From Prevotella sp. (lineage in GTDB: Bacteria; Bacteroidota; Bacteroidia; Bacteroidales; Bacteroidaceae), in the NCBI GenBank assembly GCA_017518935.1, contig JAFWTK010000023.1, positions 1 to 43,179 of the forward strand: 43,179 nucleotides of DNA. Direction: 5' to 3'. The notes under the pieces were generated by a model. That model was not told the origin of the DNA, searched no databases, and saw only the letters and a program-made list of their open reading frames with translations. Of the stretch, positions 1 through 10,700 are shown piece by piece. Position 1 is the stretch's first letter. Each line of letters starts with the position of its first letter. The translations under genes were made by a program, and so were the position numbers.

Positions 1-481
1 TGTACTGAATCCTTATGAGTTCATCGGGGCTGTCATCAACCGTCGCTTACCAAACCCCTTCATGCCGGATGCCCCCCAGCGCATCGCCTGCGATACTAGT
101 CAGAAACTGCCTATCCGCTTCGGTGAGACATTGAAGAAATACATCGCCCGTGGTCTGGATAAGTCGAACCTCGTGCTCATCCCCCTCACACTTGCAGGCT
201 ATGCCCGTTATCTGAAAGGCATCAAGGACGATGGTACACCGTTTGACTGCTCGCCCGATCCCCTGCTCGAAGAACTGCAAGCCATCGTAGCCCCGTTGCA
301 GATTGGCAAACCCGATCAGGATTGGAGTCCGTTGAAGAGTCTCTACGCTCGCAAGGATATCTTTGCCGTCGACCTCTATGAGGCCGGTCTTGGTGAACAA
401 ATCGAAGGCATGGTGAAGGAGCTCTACGCTGGTCCTGGTGCCGTGCGTAAGACACTCCATAAATATGTTTCAGCAAGATAA
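1..481 (+). CDS. Mannitol dehydrogenase / fructuronate reductase family protein, C-terminal part (5' end outside window)
   Basis: Only the last ~160 residues are present; the frame is open from base 2 and ends at TAA 479-481. The segment has the C-terminal signature of long-chain polyol/mannonate dehydrogenases: a PYEF start, then RIACDTSQKLPIRFGETL and a helical tail. Family members (mannitol 2-dehydrogenase, D-mannonate oxidoreductase UxuB, arabinitol dehydrogenase) reduce keto sugars or keto acids with NAD(P)H in the cytoplasm. The tagaturonate reductase gene follows after 7 bases, which favours fructuronate reductase in hexuronate catabolism. The NAD-binding domain lies outside the window, so the substrate cannot be settled here. 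Confidence 0.8.
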   Translation, partial: VLNPYEFIGAVINRRLPNPFMPDAPQRIACDTSQKLPIRFGETLKKYIARGLDKSNLVLIPLTLAGYARYLKGIKDDGTPFDCSPDPLLEELQAIVAPLQIGKPDQDWSPLKSLYARKDIFAVDLYEAGLGEQIEGMVKELYAGPGAVRKTLHKYVSAR

Positions 482-488
482 CAGGATC

Positions 489-1928
489 ATGAAACCACTA
501 AACAAACAATTCGCTCCGAAGAGCGTGATGCCGGAAAAGGTGATACAGTTCGGTGAGGGGAATTTCCTCCGTGCCTTCGTGGACTGGATCATCTGGAATA
601 TGGACCAGAAGACGGACTTCAACGGTTCTGTGGTCGTGGTACAGCCCATTGAGAAGGGCATGGTCGATATGCTCAACGGACAGGACTGCCTCTACCATGT
701 CAACCTCCAGGGACGCGAGAACGGTAAGCCCGTCAATACCTTAGAGCGCATCGATGTGATCAGTCGGGCGCTGAATCCTTATACGCAACATGCCGCTTTT
801 ATGGCACTGGCTGACCAACCGGAAATCCGGTTTGTCATCTCAAATACCACCGAGGCAGGCATTACCTTCGACCCGGCCTGTAAACTAGACGATGCACCTG
901 CCAGCAGTTATCCTGGAAAACTGGTACAACTGCTTTATCGGCGTTTCCTGACATTCAATGGAGACCCCACCAAGGGACTCATCATATTCCCCTGTGAACT
1001 GATCTTCCTGAATGGTCATGTGTTGAAGGACTGCATCGAGAAATACATCGATCTCTGGAACCTTGGCACTGACTTCAAAAAGTGGTTCGAGGAAGCCTGT
1101 GGGGTGTATGCCACCCTCGTGGACCGTATCGTACCGGGATTCCCACGGAACGAGATTGCACAGATTCAAGAGAAGATTTGTTATCGCGACGACCTCGTGG
1201 TACAGGCTGAGAACTTCCACCTCTGGGTGATTGAGGCTCCAAGGGATGTGGCTAAGGAGTTCCCTGCCGACAAGGCTGGCCTTCATGTATTGTTCGTACC
1301 CACCGAAGAACCTTACCACAAACGGAAGGTGACGCTGCTCAATGGCCCACACACAGTCCTCTCACCGGTGGCTTTCCTGAGTGGCATCAATATCGTCCGT
1401 GAGGCCTGTCAGCATGAGGTGATCGGAAAATATATCCACAAGGTGCAGTTCGATGAACTGATGCAGACACTCGACCTGTCTATGGAAGAACTGGAGAAGT
1501 TCGCCACTGATGTACTGGAGCGTTTCGATAACCCATATGTCGACCATCAGGTGACCAGCATCATGCTGAATTCCTTTCCAAAATTCCAGACACGTGACCT
1601 GCCCGGTTTGAAAACCTATCTCCAACGTAAGGGCGAACTGCCCAAGGGACTGGTGTTCGGCTTAGCGGCCATCATCATGTATTACAAAGGTGGCAAGCGC
1701 GCTGATGGAACGGAGATCGTCCCCAACGATGATCCGAAAATCATGTCACTTCTGAATGGTCTCTGGGCCACAGGCAACACGCAGATGGTGACCGTAGGCG
1801 TACTGGGGGCTGAGTTTATCTGGCAGGAAGACTTGAATAAGATTCCTGGTCTCGCGGACCTGGTACGCCAGTACCTCGACCTCATCCAACACCTCGGTAT
1901 GCTCGAGGCTGTGAAGTCTATCCTATGA
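489..1928 (+). CDS. uxaB: Tagaturonate reductase (altronate oxidoreductase)
   Basis: A 479-residue protein of the normal family length. It interconverts D-tagaturonate and D-altronate with NADH in galacturonate breakdown. An N-terminal Rossmann segment starts at [18 protein letters not shown], the family motif [12 protein letters not shown] lies near residue 115, and a mannitol-dehydrogenase C-terminal helical domain follows. An in-frame ATG at 438 lies inside the preceding gene; ATG 489 is chosen because it falls just after the upstream stop (481) and gives the expected MKPLNKQF start. The stop overlaps the next start (ATGA, 1925-1928), so it is translationally coupled to uvrA. With its upstream neighbour it forms a hexuronate-reduction pair. 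Confidence 0.88.
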   Translation: MKPLNKQFAPKSVMPEKVIQFGEGNFLRAFVDWIIWNMDQKTDFNGSVVVVQPIEKGMVDMLNGQDCLYHVNLQGRENGKPVNTLERIDVISRALNPYTQHAAFMALADQPEIRFVISNTTEAGITFDPACKLDDAPASSYPGKLVQLLYRRFLTFNGDPTKGLIIFPCELIFLNGHVLKDCIEKYIDLWNLGTDFKKWFEEACGVYATLVDRIVPGFPRNEIAQIQEKICYRDDLVVQAENFHLWVIEAPRDVAKEFPADKAGLHVLFVPTEEPYHKRKVTLLNGPHTVLSPVAFLSGINIVREACQHEVIGKYIHKVQFDELMQTLDLSMEELEKFATDVLERFDNPYVDHQVTSIMLNSFPKFQTRDLPGLKTYLQRKGELPKGLVFGLAAIIMYYKGGKRADGTEIVPNDDPKIMSLLNGLWATGNTQMVTVGVLGAEFIWQEDLNKIPGLADLVRQYLDLIQHLGMLEAVKSIL

Positions 1929-4735
1929 GTGAAGCGATAGAAATCAAGGGGGCACGGGTCAACAACCTGAAAAACATCGATGTGACCATCCCCCGTAACC
2001 AGTTTGTGGTGATTGCAGGAGTCAGTGGCTCCGGCAAGTCGTCATTGGCCTTCGACACACTCTATGCCGAAGGTCAGCGACGTTATGTGGAGAGTTTGTC
2101 GAGTTATGCCCGTCAGTTTCTGGGACGCATGAACAAACCTGAATGTGACTTCATCCGGGGCATCCCACCCGCCATCGCTATCGAACAGAAGGTAATCTCC
2201 CGCAATCCACGTAGTACCGTGGGCACCACGACGGAGATCTACGAGTACCTCCGCCTGCTCTATGCACGTATAGGACGTACTTTCTCACCCATCAGTGGCT
2301 GTGAGGTACGGAAGCACACCACCGAGGATGTGGTACAGAAAATGTTGGAATTCTCGAAAGGCACGCGTTTCGTGGTAATGGCACCCGTGTATGTCCCTGC
2401 TGAGCGCACCCTTGAAAAACAACTCAAAGCCTACATCCTCGAAGGCTACGCCCGCCTCTTCGTCGATGGCGACTTCCAGCGCATCGACGATTACCTACTA
2501 GGATCGCCTATAGAAAACCAGGAAATGCCTAGGCCAGACCTAGGATCGCCTCATATCTTCCTCGTCATCGACCGTCTCTCGGTCGATGATTCCAAAGACA
2601 CCATCGCCCGTCTGGTGGATTCTGCCGAGACAGCCTTCTTCGAGGGGCATGGCGAGTGTCGCCTGATGTTCCAGCCCTCGAATATCACCTACGATTTCTC
2701 CACCCGGTTCGAGGCGGATGGCATGACCTTCGAGGAACCCACCGACCAGATGTTCTCCTTCAACTCCCCCGCAGGGGCCTGTCCGGAGTGTCAGGGCTTT
2801 GGCAAGATCATCGGCATCGATGAACGACTGGTCATACCTAACACCACACTTTCGGTCTACGATGGCTGTGTGGTGTGTTGGCATGGCGAGAAGATGGGTG
2901 AATGGAAAGAGTGGTTCTGTCGGCATGCCGCACAAAACGACTTCCCGATCTTCGAACCGTACATGAACCTCACCCAACAACAGAAGGACTGGCTCTGGCA
3001 CGGACTGCCTTCGGACAAGGGACAGAAGGAAAGGCCATGCATCGACTTTTTCTTTGACATGGTACGTGAGAACCAATATAAGATCCAGTACCGTGTCATG
3101 CTGGCACGCTATCGTGGCAAGACCACCTGTCCGAAATGTCATGGTACTCGTCTGAAACCTGAGGCGGACTATGTGAAGATTGGTGGTCGGAGCATCTCTG
3201 ACCTAGTACAGATGCCGGTCGTCCGACTGCAAGAATGGTTCCGAACGCTGGAACTCACACAACAGGAAGAAAACATCGGAAAACGCCTGCTAACGGAGAT
3301 ACGAAGCAGATTGCAATTCCTTCTGGATGTAGGACTTGGCTATCTGACGCTCAATCGTCTCTCTAACACGCTTTCCGGGGGTGAGAGCCAGCGCATCAAT
3401 CTCACGACGAGCCTCGGAAGCAGTCTCGTGGGTTCCCTCTATATCCTCGATGAACCGAGCATCGGTCTGCACGCCAGAGACACCGAACGACTCATCCATG
3501 TGCTGAAGGAACTCCAGGCCCTGGGCAATACGGTTGTCGTCGTAGAGCACGACGAGGAGATCATGCGTGCAGCCGATCATCTCATCGATGTAGGCCCTGA
3601 TGCCGGTCGCCTCGGTGGCGAGATCGTCTTCGATGGCGATCTGTCTGACATTCATAGTTCTCCTAGATCCCACACCATCCAATACCTCCTCGGTCAGGAA
3701 CAAATCCCTGTCCCTTCATCCCACCGACCTTGGAACCGCCATATCGACATCATGGGTGCCCGCATGAACAACCTCCGGGGCATTGATGTGCAAATTCCCT
3801 TGAACGTGATGACAGTCATTACGGGTGTCTCTGGCTCGGGCAAATCGAGTCTCATCAAGGGCATCCTCTACCCTGCCCTGAAACGACACTTAGGCGAGGT
3901 CTGCGACCCACCTGGCGAATACATTGCCCTCGAAGGGGATATCGAGGCCATCCATCGCGTGGAGTTTGTCGACCAAAACCCTATCGGCAAGTCCACGCGT
4001 TCCAATCCTGCCACGTATGTGAAGGCCTACGATGCCATCCGTGACCTCTATGCCGAACAACCCTTGGCCCAGCAGATGGGTTTCACCCCACAGTATTTCT
4101 CCTTCAATACGGAGGGGGGGCGTTGTGAGGAGTGTAAAGGAGCCGGGTTCATCACGGTCGAAATGCAGTTCATGGCGGATCTGGTGCTGGAGTGCGAGGC
4201 CTGTCATGGTCACCGCTTCAAGCACGATATCCTCGATGTCAGATATAAGGACAAGAACATCGACGAAGTTCTCAATTTGACCATCTCCGAGGCCATTCCT
4301 TTCTTTGAAGGATGCACCACCATAGTCCGCCGCCTCAAAACCCTCGAAGATGTTGGTCTCGGCTACATCAAACTGGGCCAGAACTCCTCCACACTCTCCG
4401 GTGGCGAGAACCAGCGTGTCAAACTGGCGTATTTCATCGGACAGGAGAAGCAGGAACCCACCCTCTTCATCTTTGATGAACCGACCACCGGTCTCCATTT
4501 CCATGACATCCAGAAACTCCTGAACACCTTCGATGCCCTCATCAGCAGGGGGCACACCATTCTGGTCATTGAACACAACATGGAGGTCATCAAATGCGCT
4601 GACCATGTCATTGACCTGGGTCCCGATGGTGGCGACCGTGGTGGCAACCTGGTCTGTGCAGGCACACCTGAACAAGTTGCCGCCTGCCAGGACAGCATCA
4701 CGGGAAAATACCTGAAAGGAAAATTAAAAAGATAA
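1925..4735 (+). CDS. uvrA: UvrA-family excinuclease ATPase, Bacteroidetes variant lacking the first CXXC of zinc finger 1
   Basis: A 936-residue tandem ABC ATPase, the expected UvrA length. UvrA recognises bulky DNA lesions and loads UvrB in nucleotide excision repair. Walker A motifs (GVSGSGKSS) lie at residues 32-40 and about 634-642, and ABC signatures are TLSGGESQ at 482-489 and TLSGGENQ at 823-830. The second zinc module is intact (RCEECKGAG ... [11 protein letters not shown]). In the first, only ACPECQGFG (C286/C289) remains: where canonical UvrA has its upstream CPxC pair the sequence reads [10 protein letters not shown]. From memory, this matches a second UvrA type common in Bacteroidetes, so it may be a paralogue rather than the main repair protein. 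A short in-frame direct repeat lies at 2498-2551. Its start overlaps the uxaB stop. Confidence 0.88.
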   Translation: MSEAIEIKGARVNNLKNIDVTIPRNQFVVIAGVSGSGKSSLAFDTLYAEGQRRYVESLSSYARQFLGRMNKPECDFIRGIPPAIAIEQKVISRNPRSTVGTTTEIYEYLRLLYARIGRTFSPISGCEVRKHTTEDVVQKMLEFSKGTRFVVMAPVYVPAERTLEKQLKAYILEGYARLFVDGDFQRIDDYLLGSPIENQEMPRPDLGSPHIFLVIDRLSVDDSKDTIARLVDSAETAFFEGHGECRLMFQPSNITYDFSTRFEADGMTFEEPTDQMFSFNSPAGACPECQGFGKIIGIDERLVIPNTTLSVYDGCVVCWHGEKMGEWKEWFCRHAAQNDFPIFEPYMNLTQQQKDWLWHGLPSDKGQKERPCIDFFFDMVRENQYKIQYRVMLARYRGKTTCPKCHGTRLKPEADYVKIGGRSISDLVQMPVVRLQEWFRTLELTQQEENIGKRLLTEIRSRLQFLLDVGLGYLTLNRLSNTLSGGESQRINLTTSLGSSLVGSLYILDEPSIGLHARDTERLIHVLKELQALGNTVVVVEHDEEIMRAADHLIDVGPDAGRLGGEIVFDGDLSDIHSSPRSHTIQYLLGQEQIPVPSSHRPWNRHIDIMGARMNNLRGIDVQIPLNVMTVITGVSGSGKSSLIKGILYPALKRHLGEVCDPPGEYIALEGDIEAIHRVEFVDQNPIGKSTRSNPATYVKAYDAIRDLYAEQPLAQQMGFTPQYFSFNTEGGRCEECKGAGFITVEMQFMADLVLECEACHGHRFKHDILDVRYKDKNIDEVLNLTISEAIPFFEGCTTIVRRLKTLEDVGLGYIKLGQNSSTLSGGENQRVKLAYFIGQEKQEPTLFIFDEPTTGLHFHDIQKLLNTFDALISRGHTILVIEHNMEVIKCADHVIDLGPDGGDRGGNLVCAGTPEQVAACQDSITGKYLKGKLKR
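2498..2551 (+). repeat. 12-bp direct repeat pair inside uvrA
   Basis: CTAGGATCGCCT occurs at 2498-2509 and again at 2540-2551, exactly 42 bases (14 codons) apart, so the frame is kept. CCTAGG is present at 2528-2533 and 2539-2544 and can form a small hairpin. The protein reads LGSP ... LGSP in a linker before the conserved IFLVIDR strand. It looks like an in-frame duplication or a small palindromic insert. Confidence 0.7.
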
Positions 4736-4747
4736 ATATTGTTAATT

Positions 4748-4781
4748 TTTGAACAATGTATCGATATTTTTCGTAACTTTG
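4748..4781 (+). promoter_or_regulatory. Bacteroidetes-type promoter of rpoD
   Basis: The -33 box TTTG (4748-4751, in a TTTTTG run) is followed after 22 bases by the -7 box TAACTTTG (4774-4781), matching TAnnTTTG. Transcription would start near 4787, leaving a leader of about 68 bases before the rpoD ATG. An inverted repeat, ATTGTT (4738-4743) / AACAAT (4752-4757), flanks the -33 box and could bind a regulator or help end uvrA transcription. Confidence 0.7.
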
Positions 4782-4854
4782 CATCCGCTTTCAGGTAAAA
4801 TTCAGGATATTAGTTTGATAATCAAACAGTTAAAGACGTTTTTAGGTAAATAGG

Positions 4855-5727
4855 ATGAGACAACTTAAGATTCAGAAAAGTATTACAAACCGTTCAAGCG
4901 AGGCATTGGATAAATACCACGTTGAGATTGGTCGTGCACCCTTGATCTCCATCGACGAGGAAATAGAACTCGCACAGAAGATTCGCAAAGGCGGTCCCGA
5001 TGGTGAAAGGGCTAAGGAGAAACTGGTGACAGCCAACCTGCGCTTTGTTGTGTCTGTGGCCAAACAATACCAGCACCAGGGTCTGACCCTGACCGACCTC
5101 ATCGACGAAGGAAATATCGGACTGATCAAGGCCGCTCAGAAGTTTGATGAAACACGCGGTTTTAAGTTCATCTCATACGCCGTGTGGTGGATTCGTCAGA
5201 GCATACTCCAGGCTATCGCTGAACAAAGTCGTATCGTACGCCTCCCGCTCAATCAGGTGGGTTCGCTCAATAAAATCAATCACGAGATCAACAAGTTCGA
5301 ACAGGAGAACCAGCGTCATCCGAGTGTGTCGGAACTGAGCGAGGCCATCAATATCGATGAGGAGAAGATCGGTCAGTCCATGATGGCGGACGGTCACCAT
5401 GTCAGCATCGATGCCCCTTTCCAGGATGGCGAAGATAACTGTATGCTCGACGTGATGGCCTCGGGTGATGAGACACGTACGGATAAACTGGTCGACCATG
5501 AGTCGATGGCCATGGAACTCAACACTGTCCTCAACAAGGTGCTGAAGGAGCGCGAAATCACCATCATCCGTGAGTGTTTCGGTATCGGTTGTCATGAGAA
5601 GGGACTCGAGGAGATTGGCGACCAATTGGGACTCACCCGTGAGCGTGTCCGTCAGATTCGCGAAAAGAGCATTGCCAAATTGCGCGACAGCGGCAATGCA
5701 AAAATTCTGATGAAATATTTGGGATAA
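4855..5727 (+). CDS. rpoD: Primary sigma factor (RpoD/SigA, Bacteroidetes short form)
   Basis: A 290-residue sigma-70 without the long region 1.1 of proteobacterial RpoD, as is usual for Bacteroidetes primary sigma factors. Region 1.2 (ISIDEEIELAQKIRKG), region 2 with the -10-recognition and core-binding block (LTDLIDEGNIGLIKAAQKFDE... FISYAVWWIRQSI), region 3, and region 4 helix-turn-helix (GLEEIGDQLGLTRERVRQIRE) are all in order. It directs RNA polymerase to housekeeping promoters; the TAnnTTTG boxes in this window are the type such a factor reads. It sits alone behind its own promoter, and a new promoter starts right after its stop. Confidence 0.95.
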   Translation: MRQLKIQKSITNRSSEALDKYHVEIGRAPLISIDEEIELAQKIRKGGPDGERAKEKLVTANLRFVVSVAKQYQHQGLTLTDLIDEGNIGLIKAAQKFDETRGFKFISYAVWWIRQSILQAIAEQSRIVRLPLNQVGSLNKINHEINKFEQENQRHPSVSELSEAINIDEEKIGQSMMADGHHVSIDAPFQDGEDNCMLDVMASGDETRTDKLVDHESMAMELNTVLNKVLKEREITIIRECFGIGCHEKGLEEIGDQLGLTRERVRQIREKSIAKLRDSGNAKILMKYLG

Positions 5728-5729
5728 AT

Positions 5730-5760
5730 TTTGTATCTACAGATTTTTTCCGTACTTTTG
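5730..5760 (+). promoter_or_regulatory. Bacteroidetes-type promoter of the outer-membrane protein / addAB operon
   Basis: The -33 box TTTG (5730-5733) begins right after the rpoD stop, followed by a 19-base spacer and the -7 box TACTTTTG (5753-5760), a full TAnnTTTG match. The predicted transcription start (about 5764-5767) almost coincides with the GTG at 5766. The operon message would therefore be leaderless from GTG 5766, or have a ~27-base leader if translation starts at ATG 5793. Confidence 0.75.
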
Positions 5761-5765
5761 CATTC

Positions 5766-7799
5766 GTGAAATGCGGAACGCTGATAAAGGTCATGGTGCT
5801 GGGCATACTCACGGGTATGCCCGGTATTGTTTTGGGCAAGGAGAAAAAAGGCCCCCTGATTCTCCAGCGTATCTATGCATTCAAGGACGCACACCCCACC
5901 AGTCCGGACAGTATCAAGGACAATGTTTACGCGAAATCCCGGTTCAACGTGGAGTGCCGTAATCCCACCCTTTGGCTCATCCCCACGATGTATGTGATGG
6001 CTAAGGGTGAAAGGGAGTACATCCGTGAATCGTATAACCTCTTGTCTTATGATGACTATGACCATCATAAGATTGATGTGAAGAGTCAGGTGCTCTCAGG
6101 CACCATCCGGCATAACCGCAGGGCGATGCCCCCACTGAAGGACCTGATGATTCCGAATGTCTATGATGCCACCCTCTACGACGGACATGTGCTCTCGCCC
6201 TTCAACCGCTATAACCGTCGGCACTATAAGTTCACGCAGAGGCTGTTGCCCGATGGTACCACCCGACTGGAGTTCCGTCCAAAGTTTTACAACACCCAAC
6301 TCATCAATGGCTATGCCATCGTGGATACGGAGAGTGGACACATCATCCGCACCGTCATGAACGGGGAGTTTGATATGATTTCCTTCCGCACGGAGATCTA
6401 TCAGAGTGATGAGGATTGGCCCCTGCCCACCCCAAGACGATGCACCACGGCAGCAACATTTAAGTTTTTTGGCAACAGGGTTTCGTCTGTCATCGAGGGC
6501 TATTTCAACTGCGACAAAACTCTTTCGGATACACTCGGCAAGATCTCCGACCGTGAGATGATGGATACCCTACGCGTGGCACCACTCTCAGAAACGGACA
6601 AACGGATCTATGCAGAATACGACCTGAAACACCAACAGCCGGATACCATTGTGGTGGATACCACCCCCCAAAAGACCAACCTTTTGAAGAAAATCTTCTG
6701 GGACACCATCGGTGAGAACCTGGTCACACCTATCGCAGCGGAGTCAGAGCGTGCGTCTTTCCGTATGACCCCCCTGTTGGACCCACTCCAACTGAGTTGG
6801 AGCGATACACGTGGTTTCCGCTATAAGATCAACCTCAAGACACGCTACACCTTCTCGCCGCACCGATACCTCACCTTCAACCCGCGCTTCGGCTACAACT
6901 TCAAGTTCCGTGAGTTCTACTTCACCCTACCCCTGCGTATGACCTACAACCCGAAACGAAACGGTTTCGCGGAGATTGTCTATGGTAACGGTAACCGCAT
7001 CTCCAATGGACAGGTGGCGGAGACCATCAACCACCAGCATGGCGATTCTTTGAACTTCGATGATATGGACATCGATAAGTTCACGGACTATGAACTGAGG
7101 GCCTTCAATAATATCATGGTCTTCGACTGGCTCGATTTCGAAGCTGGCATCACCTACCACCGGCGTATAGCCCTCAACAAGGATTTTATGCGTCAGTACG
7201 GGATGCCGACAGAATACCGTAGTTTTGCCCCAAAGATCGGTTTGAAGATCACTCCCTGGACTCAAGGACCGGTGATCTCCATCGACTGGGAACGGGGCAT
7301 CACTGGAATATACGAATCTGACATCAAATACGAACGGTGGGAGTTCGATGGCTCTTGGAAACTGAAACTCCCGGGATTACGGGTTGTGAACATGCGGACA
7401 GGAGCGGGGTTCTACAGTCATAAAGAACAGAACTATTTCGTCGACTATACTAACTTCCGTGACAATAACCTGCCAGATGGCTGGGAAGACGATTGGAGCG
7501 GTAACTTCGAACTGCTTCAGAGTCGTGTCTACAATGAGTCCAATTTTTACCTCCGGTCGAATGTGTCTTACGACTCACCGATGATGATTGGCAGTTGGGT
7601 ACCCTATCTGGGCAAATACATCGAACGCGAACGCTTCTACTTCGGCACAGCCATTGTGGAACACTCAAAACCGTATTTCGAACTGGGCTACAGTTTCACC
7701 AACCGCTATATCTCCTTTGCAGTCTTCGCGGGCTTCAACGGCAGGAGATACAAGGAGTTTGGTTTTGACTTTGATATTGAACTATTCAGAAGATGGTAA
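5766..7799 (+). CDS. DUF5686-like outer-membrane beta-barrel protein
   Basis: A 677-residue exported protein. The N-terminus from GTG 5766 (MKCGTLIK, then a hydrophobic VMVLGILTGMPGIVLG stretch) is a good signal peptide; ATG 5793 would give a shorter one. The first half contains a soluble region with the YNRRHYKFTQRLLPDGT and NTQLINGYAIVDTESGHI motifs that I associate with DUF5686 proteins. The second half (from about residue 340) is made of alternating amphipathic strands rich in aromatic residues and ends in DFDIELFRRW, as expected of a beta-barrel. The usual N-terminal carboxypeptidase-regulatory-like domain of larger DUF5686 proteins is absent. The role is unknown. It overlaps the addA start by 7 bases. 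Confidence 0.65.
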   Translation: MKCGTLIKVMVLGILTGMPGIVLGKEKKGPLILQRIYAFKDAHPTSPDSIKDNVYAKSRFNVECRNPTLWLIPTMYVMAKGEREYIRESYNLLSYDDYDHHKIDVKSQVLSGTIRHNRRAMPPLKDLMIPNVYDATLYDGHVLSPFNRYNRRHYKFTQRLLPDGTTRLEFRPKFYNTQLINGYAIVDTESGHIIRTVMNGEFDMISFRTEIYQSDEDWPLPTPRRCTTAATFKFFGNRVSSVIEGYFNCDKTLSDTLGKISDREMMDTLRVAPLSETDKRIYAEYDLKHQQPDTIVVDTTPQKTNLLKKIFWDTIGENLVTPIAAESERASFRMTPLLDPLQLSWSDTRGFRYKINLKTRYTFSPHRYLTFNPRFGYNFKFREFYFTLPLRMTYNPKRNGFAEIVYGNGNRISNGQVAETINHQHGDSLNFDDMDIDKFTDYELRAFNNIMVFDWLDFEAGITYHRRIALNKDFMRQYGMPTEYRSFAPKIGLKITPWTQGPVISIDWERGITGIYESDIKYERWEFDGSWKLKLPGLRVVNMRTGAGFYSHKEQNYFVDYTNFRDNNLPDGWEDDWSGNFELLQSRVYNESNFYLRSNVSYDSPMMIGSWVPYLGKYIERERFYFGTAIVEHSKPYFELGYSFTNRYISFAVFAGFNGRRYKEFGFDFDIELFRRW

Positions 7800-10700
7800 A
7801 GTCATTAACCGTATATAAGGCTTCTGCAGGCAGTGGCAAGACCTTCACACTCGCCACGGAGTATATCCGTCTGCTGGTGGAAAACCCACAGAGTTACCGT
7901 CATATCCTCGCAGTGACCTTCACCAACAAGGCCACGGAAGAAATGAAAAGGCGCATTCTCAGTCAGTTGTATGGCATCTGGCAGGGACTCTCCGACTCCA
8001 AGACCTACCAGAAAATGATCTGTCAGCGCACAGGTCTGCCCGAGGAGACTGTCCGTCAAAGGGCTGGGATGGCCCTTCATAACCTCATCTATAACTACAG
8101 CGACTTCCGCGTGATGACCATTGATACCTTCTTCCAAGGGGTACTGCGTAACTTGGCCCGCGAACTCGACCTCACGGCCAACCTCCGTATCAGTCTCAAC
8201 GATGTGGAAGTGGAGGAACTGGCCGTCGACCAGATGATTGACGACCTGAAAGTCACCGATGCCATGCTCCAGTGGCTGATGGGTTATATTCTCGATAATA
8301 TCTCTGACGACAGGAGTTGGAATGTCATCGGACAGATCAAGCAGTTCGGACGTACCATCTTCAAAGATGAGTACAAGGCTGTCAGTGCCGAGATCCAACA
8401 GAAGATGGCAGAGTCAGGTTTTTTCGAACGATACAAAACCCAACTGAAGGGAATCCGTCAACAGGCGCTCGAACGGATGCAAGAAATCGCTGAGACATTT
8501 TTCGATGCCCTCGATGCCGAACAACTGACTGTCGAGGACTTTGCCTATGGTCGTTCAGGTGTCTGCAGTTTCTTCCTCAAACTCCGCGAGGGAATTTTTG
8601 ACGAGAGTATTATGGGCAAGCGCGTCACCGATGCCTTAGACGACCCGTCCAAATGGTACAAGAAAACAGATCCGAGGCGCGAGACCATCCACACCTTGGT
8701 GCACTCGACCCTCAACGACATCCTCCATGATGCCATCGAGGAACGCCCCCGACAGTGGTGCCTCTATCAGTCGGCCGACCTAACACTACGCCATCTAAAC
8801 CAACTGCGTCTCTTAGGCAGCATCGAACAGAAGGTACGCCAACTCAACGAGGAGGCCAACCGTTTCCTGCTGAGCGACACCCAGCAACTCCTCCATGATC
8901 TCATTGATGGCAGCGACTCACCTTTCATCTTCGAGAAAATCGGTACGCAATTGGAACAGGTGATGATCGACGAGTTTCAGGATACCTCTACCATACAGTG
9001 GCAGAATTTCAGGATTCTCATGGCTGAGGCGATGAGCCACCAGCAGTCCGGTAACCTGATTGTGGGTGATGTCAAGCAGAGCATCTACCGGTGGCGCTCC
9101 GGCGACTGGCGCTTGCTCAACGATATCGAGACACAGTTCCCGCACCCCAAACAGCAGTTGACGGTCAAGTCCCTCGACACCAACTACCGTTCCGCCAGAC
9201 GCATCGTCCAGTTCAACAATGCCTTCTTCCATCAGGCGGCAGAACTGGAATACCAGACCTTAGGCGATTCGCCTGAGGCTGACCAACTGCGCAAGGCGTA
9301 CGCTGATGTAGAACAGCAGGTGCCTGCCGACCGCCCCGACGATGGTTTTGTGAGCATCAGTCTTTTACCAGACTCACACGATTACCGAACCCAGACGCTC
9401 GAAATCCTCGGTGAAAGTGTCAAGACGCTCCTTGAACAAGGTATCCACCCCAACGAGATCGCCATTCTCGTCCGTTCCAACGCCTATATCCCTGTCATCG
9501 CCCAATACTTTATGCAGGAACTCCCTGAGGTCAGCATCGTGTCAGACGAAGCCTTCCGCCTAGATGCCTCGTCAGCCGTATGCCTACTCATCGAGGCTTT
9601 ACGCCTGATAACCCGTCCCGACGACCTGCTCACCAAGGCCTATGTGACCACTCTCTATCAGCGACAGGTACTCGGCAACGAGGCACCTGACGAACAGTTG
9701 CTGCTCAGTGGGACATCTTATGATGACCTCTTACCAGCCGACTTCATCCAGCATCTCGAAGAACTGCGCGCCATGCCCCTCTATGAACTCGTAGAACGCC
9801 TGTATATCCTCTTCAACCTCTCTTCTCTCGAGTCCCAGAGTGCCTATGTCTGTGCTTTCTTCGATTATTTGACCGACTTCCTATTTGGGCCTCAGACCAT
9901 TCTTTCCAAAAACATTCCACATGAGGAGGATCTCCGAGCCAGGACGTTTTTAAAAGAATGGTCTGAGACCCTATGCTCAAAAACCATTCAGAGCGATGTG
10001 ATTAGTGGAATCCGACTCATCTCCATCCATAAGTCCAAAGGACTGGAGTTCTCCCATGTCATCATCCCCTTCTGCGATTGGCAACTCGAACACCCCGGCA
10101 TCCTCTGGACCCACCCAAGTCAGACTCCTTTCGAAGAACTTCCCTTGATTCCCGTAGACTACAGTCAGAAGCAACTGACAGGTACGATCTTCGAACATGC
10201 CTACCAACACGAGCACCTGCAGAACATGGTCGATAACCTCAACCTGCTCTATGTGGCCTTCACCCGTGCCTCAAAATCCCTGTATGTCATTGGCAAGCGC
10301 CAAGCCAAAAACTCCCGTTCCACCCTTATCGAACAAGTGCTCCCCCTCGTCGCAGACGCCCTGCCAGACACCACCCTCGAAGGCCTTGACACCGAAAACG
10401 CTCCCCTTACCCTTCTCACCACAGGGAAACAGTCACTCTGTGCGGACTCACAAAGTGTCAAAGCACAGAATGATTGTTCCCCCGTGAGGTTGAACCCCTT
10501 CTCCGTCACCCCATCCCCTGTCAAGATTTCCATCAACTCATTCGAGCCACACATGGAGTTCCGCCAGAGCAATCGTTCCAAGGCATTCATCGAGGGCAAA
10601 GAAGAAACGGAAACCACCTCATATATCCAATTAGGCAGCATTCTCCATGAAGTGTTCTCTACCATCCGCACTACTGCAGACATTACCCCTGCTCTGAAAC

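Noticed and set aside
438..488. Upstream in-frame ATG (438) as the start of uxaB
   Set aside because: It would overlap the preceding gene by 44 bases and add residues not expected in the family; ATG 489 fits the family start.
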